A stretch of DNA of 64,000 nucleotides, from contig NZ_CP011340.1 in NCBI RefSeq assembly GCF_001278075.1, positions 1,116,001-1,180,000 of the forward strand, written 5' to 3'. The stretch is from Streptomyces pristinaespiralis (GTDB lineage Bacteria; Actinomycetota; Actinomycetes; Streptomycetales; Streptomycetaceae). The notes under the pieces were generated by a model. It saw nothing but the letters and a program-made list of their open reading frames with translations, was not told the DNA's origin and did not search any database. Of the stretch, positions 13,272 through 21,088 are shown in pieces. A program made the translations under genes and the position numbers. Numbering within the stretch: the stretch's first letter is position 1; each line of letters opens with the position of its first letter.

Positions 13272-14618
13272 TCAGAGGGAGGAGCCGATCTCGTCGGCGG
13301 CCCGCGGCGCGCCGGCCGGCCCGTCGCCCCGGTCGAGGATCGAGCCGAGGATCTCGCCGACCCTGACGGCGGTGTTGGAGAGCAGCGACGACGTGATGCC
13401 GTGCGTGTGCTCTGTGCCCCCCTGGAGGTAGATGCCGCACCGCAGTTGGGGATCCGTGGTGATGCGGTAGTCACGCTCGACGCGGACGCGGCCCTCGTCG
13501 TCACGGTGGCAGTACTGCTGGACCTCGCCGAGGAGTCCGAGGGGGTCGGCGGACCGGTACCCGGTGGCGTAGACGACCACGTCGGCGTCCAGCGGGGTCC
13601 GTTCACCGGTGACCAGCGACTCGACGGTGGTGCGCACCTTGTCCGGCGTCTCCACGACGTCGGTGAGCCGGGACACCTTGAGGAACCTCAGCCGCTCGGT
13701 GCCGAGGACCTTCTCCTGGTACTCCTGGCGGTAGAGGTCGTCGATCAGATCGATGTCCACCACGGAGTAGTTGGTGTTGCCGTGGTAGCCGATCAGTTTG
13801 CGCTTGATCTCCTCCGGGGCGGTGAAGAACTCGTCGACCGCCCCGGGGTCGAAGATACGGTTGGCGAAGCTGCTGTCGTCGGCGGGGCTGTAGCCGTAGC
13901 GCGAGAAGACGGCGCAGACCTCGGCCCGGGGGAAGCGCCGGTGCAGGAAGGCCACGTTCTCCGCGGCGCTCTGCCCCGCGCCGACGACGATGAAACGGGT
14001 CGGATCGGCGTCCTTGAGACCGTCGACCTGGGCGAGCAGGTCGGAGTTGTGCCAGATCCGCTCCGAGCGCTCGACGCCCTCCGGCATCTGCGGCCGCAGA
14101 CCGGTGCCGATGACCAGGTTGCGGGCCCGGTGGACGACCAGTTCGGTGCCGGACCGGGCCGTCACGTCCACGTACTGCACGACTCCGTCACGGACGACGG
14201 GCCGCACGTCGACGACCTCGTGCCCGTAGGACACCATGTCGTCGACCTTGGCGGCGGCCCACTCGAAGTAGTCGTGGAACTCGACGCGGAGCGGGAAGAG
14301 GTTCTTGTGGTTGACGAAGTCGATCAGCCGTCCCTGGCTCTTCAAGTAGCACAGGAAGCTGAACTCGCTCGTCGGATTGCGCAGTGTCACCAGGTCCTTG
14401 AGGAAGGACACCTGCATGGTGGCGTCGTCGATCAGCATGCCGCGGTGCCAGCCGAAGCGTGGCTGCCGCTCGAAGAAGTGAGCGGTGACCGCCCCCTGCC
14501 TGCCGACGCCTGCGTTGTGCTCACTGAGCGCGATCGCCATGGCCACATTGGACGGCCCGAAGCCGATTCCTATGAGGTCGTGGATCAGTGGTGCGTCGCC
14601 AGGAAGAGCCTGTGACAT
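13272..14618 (-). CDS. L-ornithine N5-monooxygenase (SidA/IucD/PvdA family)
   Basis: The product has 448 residues. It is predicted to be an FAD- and NADPH-dependent N-hydroxylase making the hydroxamate precursor N5-hydroxyornithine. The FAD motif GIGFGPSN is near residue 15, the NADPH-binding GAGQSAAE is in the middle and the family YATGYR motif is near the C-terminus. ATG 14618 (MSQALPG) is chosen over the longer open frame because homology-like sequence begins there and GGGAG lies 4 nt upstream. Ornithine rather than lysine is inferred from the divergent formyltransferase and from the hydroxyornithine-type A3 domain. The gene is transcribed away from the iron-box region and leads into the lipoprotein and NRPS genes, probably as one iron-repressed operon. 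Confidence 0.93.
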   Translation of the reverse strand: MSQALPGDAPLIHDLIGIGFGPSNVAMAIALSEHNAGVGRQGAVTAHFFERQPRFGWHRGMLIDDATMQVSFLKDLVTLRNPTSEFSFLCYLKSQGRLIDFVNHKNLFPLRVEFHDYFEWAAAKVDDMVSYGHEVVDVRPVVRDGVVQYVDVTARSGTELVVHRARNLVIGTGLRPQMPEGVERSERIWHNSDLLAQVDGLKDADPTRFIVVGAGQSAAENVAFLHRRFPRAEVCAVFSRYGYSPADDSSFANRIFDPGAVDEFFTAPEEIKRKLIGYHGNTNYSVVDIDLIDDLYRQEYQEKVLGTERLRFLKVSRLTDVVETPDKVRTTVESLVTGERTPLDADVVVYATGYRSADPLGLLGEVQQYCHRDDEGRVRVERDYRITTDPQLRCGIYLQGGTEHTHGITSSLLSNTAVRVGEILGSILDRGDGPAGAPRAADEIGSSL

Positions 14619-14706
14619 GTCACTCCCATCATGCGGGACAGCCGCGAGTCGGGCGTTGCGGAGAACGGGACCAGGCCACGCCGACAGAGCGGCGAGCGAG
14701 CGGAAC

Positions 14707-14725
14707 TTAGGTAAAGCTAACCTGA
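14707..14725. promoter_or_regulatory. Iron box (DmdR1/IdeR-type operator), proximal to monooxygenase
   Basis: TTAGGTAAAGCTAACCTGA closely matches the actinobacterial iron-box consensus TTAGGTTAGGCTAACCTAA. It lies about 89 bp upstream of the monooxygenase start. A Fe2+-loaded DtxR-family repressor would bind here and shut off the minus-strand siderophore operon when iron is plentiful. Confidence 0.85.
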
Positions 14726-14812
14726 TCTCACCGGCCTGTCGATGGGAACAAAGAGAAAAACCGGCCGGCCGGTGGATCACGAACTCCGTTCTGCAGAGGG
14801 CCCGTTGCGCGC

Positions 14813-14831
14813 TTAGGTAAGCCTTGCTTAA
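14813..14831. promoter_or_regulatory. Second iron box, proximal to formyltransferase
   Basis: TTAGGTAAGCCTTGCTTAA is a second iron-box-like palindrome, about 38 bp upstream of the formyltransferase ATG. It fits the half-sites TTAGGTAAG / CTTGCTTAA with a few departures from consensus. Two boxes about 106 bp apart suggest independent iron control of each divergent promoter. Confidence 0.75.
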
Positions 14832-14868
14832 CTGGCGTCGGTCCATCGCCGCTCTGAGGAGGAACCCC

Positions 14869-15816
14869 ATGCGGGTCGTCATGTTCGGGTATCAGACCTG
14901 GGGGCACCGCACCCTGCAAGCGCTCCTGGATTCCGAACACGACGTGGTGTTGGTCGTGACGCACCCCAAGAGCGAGCACGCGTACGAGAAGATCTGGAGC
15001 GACTCGGTCGCCGACCTCGCGGAGGAGCACGGCGTGCCGGTCCTCATCCGCAACAGGCCCGACGACGAAGAGCTGTTCATGCGGCTCAAGGAGGCCGACC
15101 CGGACATCATCGTCGCGAACAACTGGCGGACCTGGATCCCGCCGCGGATCTTCGGCCTGCCCCGTCACGGCACCCTCAACGTCCATGACTCGCTGCTGCC
15201 GAAGTACGCCGGCTTCTCGCCCTTGATCTGGGCGCTCATCAACGGCGAACGCGAAGTGGGCGTCACCGCGCACATGATGGACGACGAGCTCGACGCCGGC
15301 GACATCGTCGTCCAGCACGCCGTGCCGGTCGGGCCGACGGACACCGCCACCGACCTGTTCCACCGGACCGTCGACCTCATCGCCCCGGTCACCACGGAGG
15401 CGCTCGCCCTCATCGCCTCCGGGCGCACCGACTTCACCAAGCAGGACCGGTCGCAGGCGAGCTTCTTCCACAAGCGGGCCGCCGAGGACATCCGCATCGA
15501 TTGGAACTGGCCCGCCGAGGACCTCGAGCGGCTCATCCGCGCCCAGTCCGCGCCGTATCCGAGCGCCTTCACCTTCCACAAGGGCAAGCGCCTGGAGATC
15601 CTGGCCGCGGTCGTGTCGCAGGGCCGCTACGGCGGCACCCCCGGCCGCATCTTCTACCGGGAGTCGGGCGGTGTGGTGATCGTCGCCGGGGCCGACGCCC
15701 GCACCGGCCGCAACCACGGCCTGGCGATCACCCGGATACGGACGGAGGACGGCGAGGAGATGGCCGCCACCGACTACTTCACCTCGATGGGCGGCTACCT
15801 CACGAGCCGTCCCTGA
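14869..15816 (+). CDS. N5-hydroxyornithine formyltransferase (methionyl-tRNA formyltransferase-like)
   Basis: The product has 315 residues and is predicted to formylate N5-hydroxyornithine using N10-formyl-tetrahydrofolate. It has the formyltransferase N-domain (residues 1-175) and a C-terminal domain (about 200-310). The catalytic triad equivalents are visible as N104 and H106 in LNVHDSLLP and D142 in DAGDI. ATG 14869 follows GAGGAGGA with ideal spacing; an upstream in-frame ATG gives a longer leader overlapping the iron box and is rejected. It diverges from the monooxygenase and shares its iron-controlled intergenic region, as cchA-type genes do in coelichelin loci. The stop overlaps the convergent protease gene by 17 bp. 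Confidence 0.9.
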   Translation: MRVVMFGYQTWGHRTLQALLDSEHDVVLVVTHPKSEHAYEKIWSDSVADLAEEHGVPVLIRNRPDDEELFMRLKEADPDIIVANNWRTWIPPRIFGLPRHGTLNVHDSLLPKYAGFSPLIWALINGEREVGVTAHMMDDELDAGDIVVQHAVPVGPTDTATDLFHRTVDLIAPVTTEALALIASGRTDFTKQDRSQASFFHKRAAEDIRIDWNWPAEDLERLIRAQSAPYPSAFTFHKGKRLEILAAVVSQGRYGGTPGRIFYRESGGVVIVAGADARTGRNHGLAITRIRTEDGEEMAATDYFTSMGGYLTSRP

Positions 15817-17182
15817 CGGCCGGACGGGCCGCGCCGCCGCCCGCGAAGAGTGCGTCCCGGTCGCTCTTCGCGGCACGGCGCTTGCGCAGCAGCCGGACGA
15901 GGGCACTCAGCAGCTGCCACAGGATCAGCAGCACACCGGCAAGGGGCAGCAGGAGGAACAACGTCTGCACGCCCGCCAGAGCCACGTCCGGGACGGGGCT
16001 GTCGCTCGTGGCGGCCCTTTCGACCATCGCCCCGGACGTGCGCCAGATCGAGCCGGCGAGTTCGGGAAGCCGCGCGACGATGATTCCGAGCTGGACGGCC
16101 AGCACCGGAATGACGGTGAGCACCCAGACGGTGACCAGCAGCTGGGGCCATCGCTTCAGGGCTTCCAGCCGCTCGTCCGGCGGCCTGCGGAGGACCGCCC
16201 GCTTCAGGATCGGCCCGATGTACTTGAAGAGGTCGGGGATGCCGACGAGGTCCGCGACGATGTAGTACCCGTCGAACCGGAGCGTGGGCAGGAGCTGGTA
16301 CACGATCTCCAGGTTCGTGATCACGACCGCCGCCAACAGCACAGGGTGCCCTGTGTACATATGGAGCGCGACAAGTGCGATCAGGAACAGTCCGTTGAAA
16401 TAGACGCCGCCGAGGTCGGTACGGATGCGTCCGGCGCGCCCCAGCCTGTACGAATCGGTGACGTCGGTGTAGAAGGCGGGCCACACCAGATAGATACCGC
16501 AGCCCATGCGACCGGGGACGGCCTTGCCGTACCGGCAGGCGGAGGCATGGCCGATCTCGTGGAAGGCGGCGGACGCCAGGATCAGGAGGATCAGCAGCAG
16601 GCCGCTCGTCGGCACGGTCAGAACATCTGCCATCGCGGCGCCCACACTCCGGGTCGTGAACACCCAAACCTCGGCGAGGACGACGGCCGTGAGGCACAGA
16701 ACCAGCACGAGGGGCCTGAACAGCCAGGCGAAGGCTCCGCTCACGGCCCATGTCGCCCGCTCGGACAGAAGGACGGTGCGAAAGCGCAGAGCGAGGAAGG
16801 GATTCGCCTTGGGGACGGCGGGAGGTGAGCCGTCGCTGTAGGTGGTGACGCCCAGCGGAGCGAGTTTCTGATCGATCAGGAAGGTCACGTGGTCCGCCGT
16901 GAATTCCCGGCCGGTCCACTCGCTCAGCCTCTCGGCCGTCCGGGACATCAACTCGCCGCCGCGCGGGTCGTCGTCGGCCCCGCACTCCTTCAGTGCTTTG
17001 ACGGCCTGGTACAGGATCGGCGGAAGCTGGATCACCTGACCGTCGAAGCGGTACACGAGCTGGGGCGGGACGCGGTAGCCGGAACCGCCGAACTCGCCCA
17101 CCAACTCCGTTCCCTCGGTGAGGGCCGCCTCGGCAGCGCCGGAATGGTTCTCGCGGTCGGGCGCGGATACTCGCGTACTCAT
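15800..17182 (-). CDS. M50 family membrane zinc metalloprotease with N-terminal winged-helix-like region
   Basis: The product has 460 residues. The core has several hydrophobic segments (about 150-175, 190-208, 262-275, 282-298, and more near the C-terminus). The zinc motif HEIGH is at 208-212 and a second-site LRFDGYY at 301-307, typical of site-2-protease-like intramembrane enzymes and the YydH-type 'peptide zinc metalloprotease' group. Residues about 38-112 look like a small winged helix, similar in outline to PqqD-like peptide-binding domains; this is a judgement by eye. ATG 17182 has GGAG upstream. It lies 177 bp downstream of the Gly/Ser-rich peptide gene on the same strand, so the simplest idea is that it processes or exports that peptide. 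Cleavage of another membrane substrate is possible. Confidence 0.8.
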   Translation of the reverse strand: MSTRVSAPDRENHSGAAEAALTEGTELVGEFGGSGYRVPPQLVYRFDGQVIQLPPILYQAVKALKECGADDDPRGGELMSRTAERLSEWTGREFTADHVTFLIDQKLAPLGVTTYSDGSPPAVPKANPFLALRFRTVLLSERATWAVSGAFAWLFRPLVLVLCLTAVVLAEVWVFTTRSVGAAMADVLTVPTSGLLLILLILASAAFHEIGHASACRYGKAVPGRMGCGIYLVWPAFYTDVTDSYRLGRAGRIRTDLGGVYFNGLFLIALVALHMYTGHPVLLAAVVITNLEIVYQLLPTLRFDGYYIVADLVGIPDLFKYIGPILKRAVLRRPPDERLEALKRWPQLLVTVWVLTVIPVLAVQLGIIVARLPELAGSIWRTSGAMVERAATSDSPVPDVALAGVQTLFLLLPLAGVLLILWQLLSALVRLLRKRRAAKSDRDALFAGGGAARPAVRDGS

Positions 17183-17359
17183 CACAACTCCACCGTTGGC
17201 AGAACGCCGTGCCGGGACCGAGCGGGGGACCGTCCGCCGAGCGCGCCGGCGCCGCCTCGTGGACGGCGCCGGTGCACGGAGCGGCGCAAGCTCGGACTCT
17301 TGCTTGCAACACCTGGCGCCGGAAGGCCGTTCGGCCGCCCCCGGCACCGTGGGCAAGCT

Positions 17360-17725
17360 CTAGAAGACGGCGGTCGTTGCGGGGATGCAGGTCAGCGAGG
17401 CGCCGTGGTGGCCCTCGAGGGCCTGGCAGGCCGAGCTGACGATGGCGTTGCCGCCACCGCCGCCGCCACCGTTCACGACGGCCACGGCGCTGCTGGAGCT
17501 CGAACTGGAGCTGGAGCTGGAGCCGCCGTCCCCGCCACCGTGGCCGCCGGGGCCACCGTGCCCGGGGCCACCGTGCCCGCCGTCGCCGCCACCGTAGCCA
17601 CCGTCGCCGCCACCGTAGCCACCGTCGCCCATGGCGCCGAAGAGGCCCATCGCGGACAGCACGGCCCGCTCGGGCAGCAGTTCGCCGGACAGGGCCTCGA
17701 GCTCCTGAATGCTGATGGCAGACAT
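17360..17725 (-). CDS. Gly/Ser-rich small protein, candidate precursor peptide
   Basis: The product has 121 residues. Residues 1-24 form an acidic leader-like segment ending LLPERAVLS. Residues 34-68 are almost entirely Gly with Asp, His, Tyr and Pro, including the repeated unit GYGGGDG. Residues 69-79 are eleven consecutive serines, followed by AVAVVN, seven glycines and a tail with Cys100 and Cys113. ATG 17725 has AAAGGAA 4 nt upstream. Third-position GC is high and codons for the Ser run are mixed TCC/AGC/AGT/TCG, which argues for selection on the protein rather than simple slippage. The M50 protease gene follows directly. There is no Sec signal and no recognised family. I infer a peptide matured from a leader; a structural or adhesive protein is possible. 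Confidence 0.7.
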   Translation of the reverse strand: MSAISIQELEALSGELLPERAVLSAMGLFGAMGDGGYGGGDGGYGGGDGGHGGPGHGGPGGHGGGDGGSSSSSSSSSSSAVAVVNGGGGGGGNAIVSSACQALEGHHGASLTCIPATTAVF

Positions 17726-18169
17726 GATGTTCCTTTCGCATGTGTACGCGGCCAGCTCGTGCTGAGCGCGAAATCATTTATCAATGCGAAAATGTGCTTG
17801 TCGGGGCAGGCGCGCCGCACTGCCGCCGACTCCACTCGTGCGGTCCAAGGCATGCCCGAACGGCGCGTCCTCCCTGCCGCGCACACCACCGCCCGCGTCG
17901 GTGAGGTGTCCGCGGGCCGCGCCACGCCTTCCCCTCAAGATCATCTGCCAAGGCCCGAGCCGGCCGGGGCGGCCTCCTACAGGTCCGAAGAGCGGTCGGA
18001 GGCCGTGCCCGTGCCCGACGCGTCCACGGCCCGGCCCACCGGCTCAGCCGGTTCCATCGGCTCACCGTCACCCGGCCCGATCCGGGCCGGCACTACTGCC
18101 GCCGAGCCGCCCGCTCCGCCCGGGCACACTCGATCACGTGAGCAGCAGGCCCCGGGGCGTGACGTCGTG
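17726..18169. other. Intergenic region upstream of the peptide gene
   Basis: This holds no convincing gene. The part next to the peptide gene (about 17760-17805) is unusually AT-rich, with an ATTGATAAATGATTT-like stretch on the minus strand, and may hold its promoter. The remainder is GC-rich without coding bias. Confidence 0.4.
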
Positions 18170-18673
18170 TCACGGCAACGAGCGCGTCAGCCATACCACT
18201 TCACCGCTGTCCTCCGTGGATACGTGATCCCGCTCGAACCCGAGCTTCTCAAGGACACGCAAGGACGGTGCGTTCCACGCGCCGACGGTCGCCCAGAGCC
18301 GGTTCCGCCCGGTCGCACCAGCGGCATCGAGCACCGCGCGGGCCGCCTCGGTGGCGTAGCCACGCCCATGCACGCGCTGGAACAACTCATAGGCGATCTC
18401 AGGCTCCTCCAGGGTGGAGCGCCCGATGATCAGCCCGCAGTAACCGATGAAGTCGCCCTCGTCACGGCGCTGGACGGGCAACAGGGCGATCCCTGTGGAC
18501 GCCGTCGCGGTGAGCAGCTCCGCGATGGACGTCCGGATGTGCTCAACCGTGGGGGTCCCTTTGCCCCGTTCGGAGAGGAGGGCGCAGAACTCGGCGGCGT
18601 CCGACTCGGCCCATGGCCGCAGTATCAGCCGCTCGGTCTCGAGGTGGAACGGCATCGTCTCGTACGTGGACAT
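18170..18673 (-). CDS. GNAT family N-acetyltransferase (RimJ/RimL-like)
   Basis: The product has 167 residues and is predicted to transfer acetyl from acetyl-CoA to an amine; the substrate is unknown. The start LETERLILRPWAESDAAEF is the classic RimJ/RimL opening. The acetyl-CoA loop is visible as RVHGRGYATEA, and the C-terminal NAPSLRVLEKLGFE is typical. ATG 18673 is preferred because AGCAGG lies upstream; a GTG 24 bp earlier would add eight residues. It stands alone, with gene-poor DNA upstream. Confidence 0.85.
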   Translation of the reverse strand: MSTYETMPFHLETERLILRPWAESDAAEFCALLSERGKGTPTVEHIRTSIAELLTATASTGIALLPVQRRDEGDFIGYCGLIIGRSTLEEPEIAYELFQRVHGRGYATEAARAVLDAAGATGRNRLWATVGAWNAPSLRVLEKLGFERDHVSTEDSGEVVWLTRSLP

Positions 18674-18699
18674 GGGCCCTGCTCTCACCTTGGTCACCG

Positions 18700-19640
18700 C
18701 GAACTACAGTCGAAGCACGGGAGGTTGTCCCGCGAGCGATCTCGTACGGGCCGAGGGCGCAGCCACACCGTGCTCATCCGACCCGCGACAGCCCTCGGCG
18801 TCGGCTGCGCAAGAGCGATCCGAGCGCCAAGCCGGCGCCCGGACCGATCAGGGCGCCGACCGGTCTCCGCCATGCGGGCGCCGCTCCCACGACAGCCCGG
18901 CGGGGCAGGGCGGTCGGGCCCGCACGCACACCGTCGCCGGCGCGTCCGGACCGCTGCCCACCTCCATGATCAGCCGCGACCGTTCCCGCTGGAGGACATA
19001 CCGAGGACCGGCGCGCCGATCCAGCTCGCAGTCGGGCGGACCGGGGGCGGCGGCCGAGCGCGCCGGCGGTCCGGCGTCGATCGCGCGGGCATGCTCCTCG
19101 CCCACAACGGCCAGGAAGCGACGACCGGTACGGCTTCCGGACGAATTGGCGGTCCATGAGCTTCGGGCGCTGCTCCAGTAGTGCCGCCCAGCCTCTGGCG
19201 CCGCCGGCGCAGCCGCCGCGGCGGCGACCAGCGCCGGCGGTCTGCCCACACGGCGAGCCACTGATACTGCGGCCGCCGGCCGATGACGAGCTATCAGGTG
19301 GATCACCCCCAGGCGAGCCTGTCCCCAGTGACCAGGCCGAGCCAAGAGGCAGCCTACGTGCAGTCGTCCTGCCGGGCATCGCCCGCCTGCACGAGCTCGC
19401 CGTCGCCGGCCGGGCGAGCGGCCCACCGCCGGGCGGCACCGACCGGAGATCGTTGACGGGACATGACATCCCTCGCTGTCTGTCCGGCGGATCGTCGCGC
19501 CGTAGGCTCCGCCGCATGCACGCCACCCTGACGGAACACGCCCGATGTCTCTTCGGGGACGAGTACCGCCCCACGCCACCGTGCGACCGTCAGCACGACG
19601 AGGCCTTCTTCACGAGGAGTTGACGTTCGCCGAAGGGATG
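18700..19640. other. Gene-poor stretch without convincing coding sequence
   Basis: Long frames exist in several phases, but none shows the codon bias, start signals or recognisable motifs of neighbouring genes. Short pieces look vaguely coding on either strand, for example the 36-residue plus-strand frame starting near ATG 19516. It may hold decayed genes. I see no promoter or RNA that I can support. Confidence 0.4.
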
Positions 19641-19651
19641 CGCTTCTGGCC

Positions 19652-19861
19652 ATGCTGCGGGAACTGTGCCCGCAGTTGGTCGACGGGTATTTGCCCGTGC
19701 GGATCCGTAACCTCGCGTATCGGCTCGTTCTCCTGCAGAGGCCCGATGAGCCGGCGCTGATGAGAGAGGCAGCGAGCAGCCTTCATCTCCACGGCCCTGA
19801 TTGGGACGGAATCGCCGCCGATCTCGAGAGGCGGGCCGACGCGCTGGACGCGGCGACCTAG
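19652..19861 (+). CDS. Possible small hypothetical protein, 69 aa
   Basis: This is a short frame with a plausible composition for a small soluble protein (MLRELCPQL... LERRADALDAAT). Codon bias is better than its surroundings. There is no clear ribosome binding site, and upstream fragments in other frames (near 19516-19625) look like they could once have been joined to it, so it may be the 3' end of a frameshifted gene. The family is not recognised. Confidence 0.3.
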   Translation: MLRELCPQLVDGYLPVRIRNLAYRLVLLQRPDEPALMREAASSLHLHGPDWDGIAADLERRADALDAAT

Positions 19862-20024
19862 GGAGCAACGAGGTCGAGGCGGTGGTCGCGGCGTGAGCGG
19901 CAGGCATTGTCGGCGCCGATGCGGTCCGGCCGGGTACGCGGCCGTCCGCCGTGCCGGCGGGAACGCCGAAGGCGTCCCCGCGACGGCCTTTGCTACCCGC
20001 TCCGGGGCTCGACGGACGAACCGG

Positions 20025-20588
20025 CTAGCGCGCCACGCGATGGCGGAGGTAGACGACTCCCGAGCCGACGGGGCGGGTCTCGACGAGTTCGAGATCCACC
20101 CGGCGCTCGCTTCGGGGAAAGTACGGGATGCCGCCGCCGACCAGCACCGGGTAGACCATGGCCCGGTATTCGTCGATCAGACCCGACGCGGCCGCCTCGG
20201 CGGCGAGGGTCGCGCCGCCGATCGCGATCTCGCCCTCCCCCGGCTCCGCCCGCAGCCGCTCGATCTCCTCCACCAGGCCCCCGGAGACCAGGCGGGCATG
20301 GCCCCGCACCTCCGACAGCGTGGTCGAGAACACCACCTTCGGCAGCGGATTCCAGAGCGCGACCCACTCGAGCGTGTCGTCGTCGAGCGACGGATCCTGG
20401 TCGGCGGTCTCCCAGTACAGCATCGTCTCGTACAGCCGTCGTCCCATCAGGTGCACGCCGACCCCGCGGATCTCGTCGATCCAGAAGCGGAAGACCTCCT
20501 TGTCGGGTTCGGTCCAGGCGAAGTCGCCGTCCGGCCCGACGATGTAGCCGTCAAGTGAGACGTTCATCGAATAGGTGACGCTGCGCAT
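20025..20588 (-). CDS. RibD C-terminal / dihydrofolate reductase-like family protein
   Basis: The product has 187 residues and is predicted to be an NADPH-dependent reductase of the RibD_C fold; the true substrate in these stand-alone Streptomyces proteins is unknown. Visible family features are MNVSLDGYIVGPDGDFAW at the N-terminus, LMGRRLYETM, and the glycine-rich IAIGGATLAAE cofactor segment near residue 125. ATG 20588 has AGGAGGA upstream. It is a single-gene unit with a non-coding gap on each side. Confidence 0.85.
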   Translation of the reverse strand: MRSVTYSMNVSLDGYIVGPDGDFAWTEPDKEVFRFWIDEIRGVGVHLMGRRLYETMLYWETADQDPSLDDDTLEWVALWNPLPKVVFSTTLSEVRGHARLVSGGLVEEIERLRAEPGEGEIAIGGATLAAEAAASGLIDEYRAMVYPVLVGGGIPYFPRSERRVDLELVETRPVGSGVVYLRHRVAR

Positions 20589-20826
20589 CGGAAGTCCTCC
20601 TCGAGGCGGGTTCGACTGTACGACCGTAGGACGCCGCAGGACTCATCGGTCGTCGCCGGCCCGGCACACACCGCCCTCGCCCGCTCACTGAGAGCGAACA
20701 CGGGAAGCCGACCGTTCACGTGGATGTACCCGTCCGGGCCGTCGTCGGCGACGGTGCGCCGGGGCGGTTTCGCCGGCCGGGGCACAGCCGACAAGCACGA
20801 CCGCTATCACTCCGGGACGCACGAAA

Positions 20827-20856
20827 GGCCGCCCTCCCATGGATGAGAGAACGGCC
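20827..20856 (-). terminator. Rho-independent-type terminator downstream of tRNA-Pro
   Basis: Read on the minus strand, GGCCGTTCTCTC and GGGAGGGCGGCC pair over 12 positions (some G-U) around a 6-nt loop, followed by TTTCG. It lies 22 bp past the tRNA 3' end and should end its transcript. Confidence 0.65.
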
Positions 20857-20878
20857 TCCGACCTGCGTTTCCGCACAG

Positions 20879-20952
<74 letters not shown>

Positions 20953-21050
20953 ATACCCGCTGACCTGGGGTTTCCCCTGGCCGAACGCGCATGAGAACAA
21001 TACCGCACTCAGGGCGCTGGTCACGAACCCGTATTCCGCGTTCGGCGCGC

Positions 21051-21081
21051 TTGACCTCAAGTGAACTTGAGATTGCACGGT
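21051..21081 (+). promoter_or_regulatory. SoxR-like box in a MerR-type promoter upstream of transketolase
   Basis: CCTCAAGTGAACTTGAGA (21055-21072) matches the SoxR operator CCTCAAGTTAACTTGAGG except at the centre and last base. It starts inside a TTGACC -35 element (21051-21056). A 19-bp spacer, typical of MerR-family promoters, leads to a weak -10, CACGGT (21076-21081). The predicted start point falls at or next to the ATG at 21089, so the message could be leaderless. Confidence 0.6.
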
Positions 21082-21088
21082 GGGTGTC

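Noticed and set aside
17470..17640. Poly-Ser and poly-Gly coding runs as a microsatellite or assembly artefact
   Set aside because: Codons for Ser are mixed (TCC, AGC, AGT, TCG), the frame is intact with a good start and ribosome binding site, and the protein has distinct leader and tail.
15795..17777. 660-codon minus-strand frame overlapping the M50 protease
   Set aside because: It is a different phase from the protease frame, which has the HEIGH motif and membrane segments; the longer frame is Arg/Pro-rich noise.
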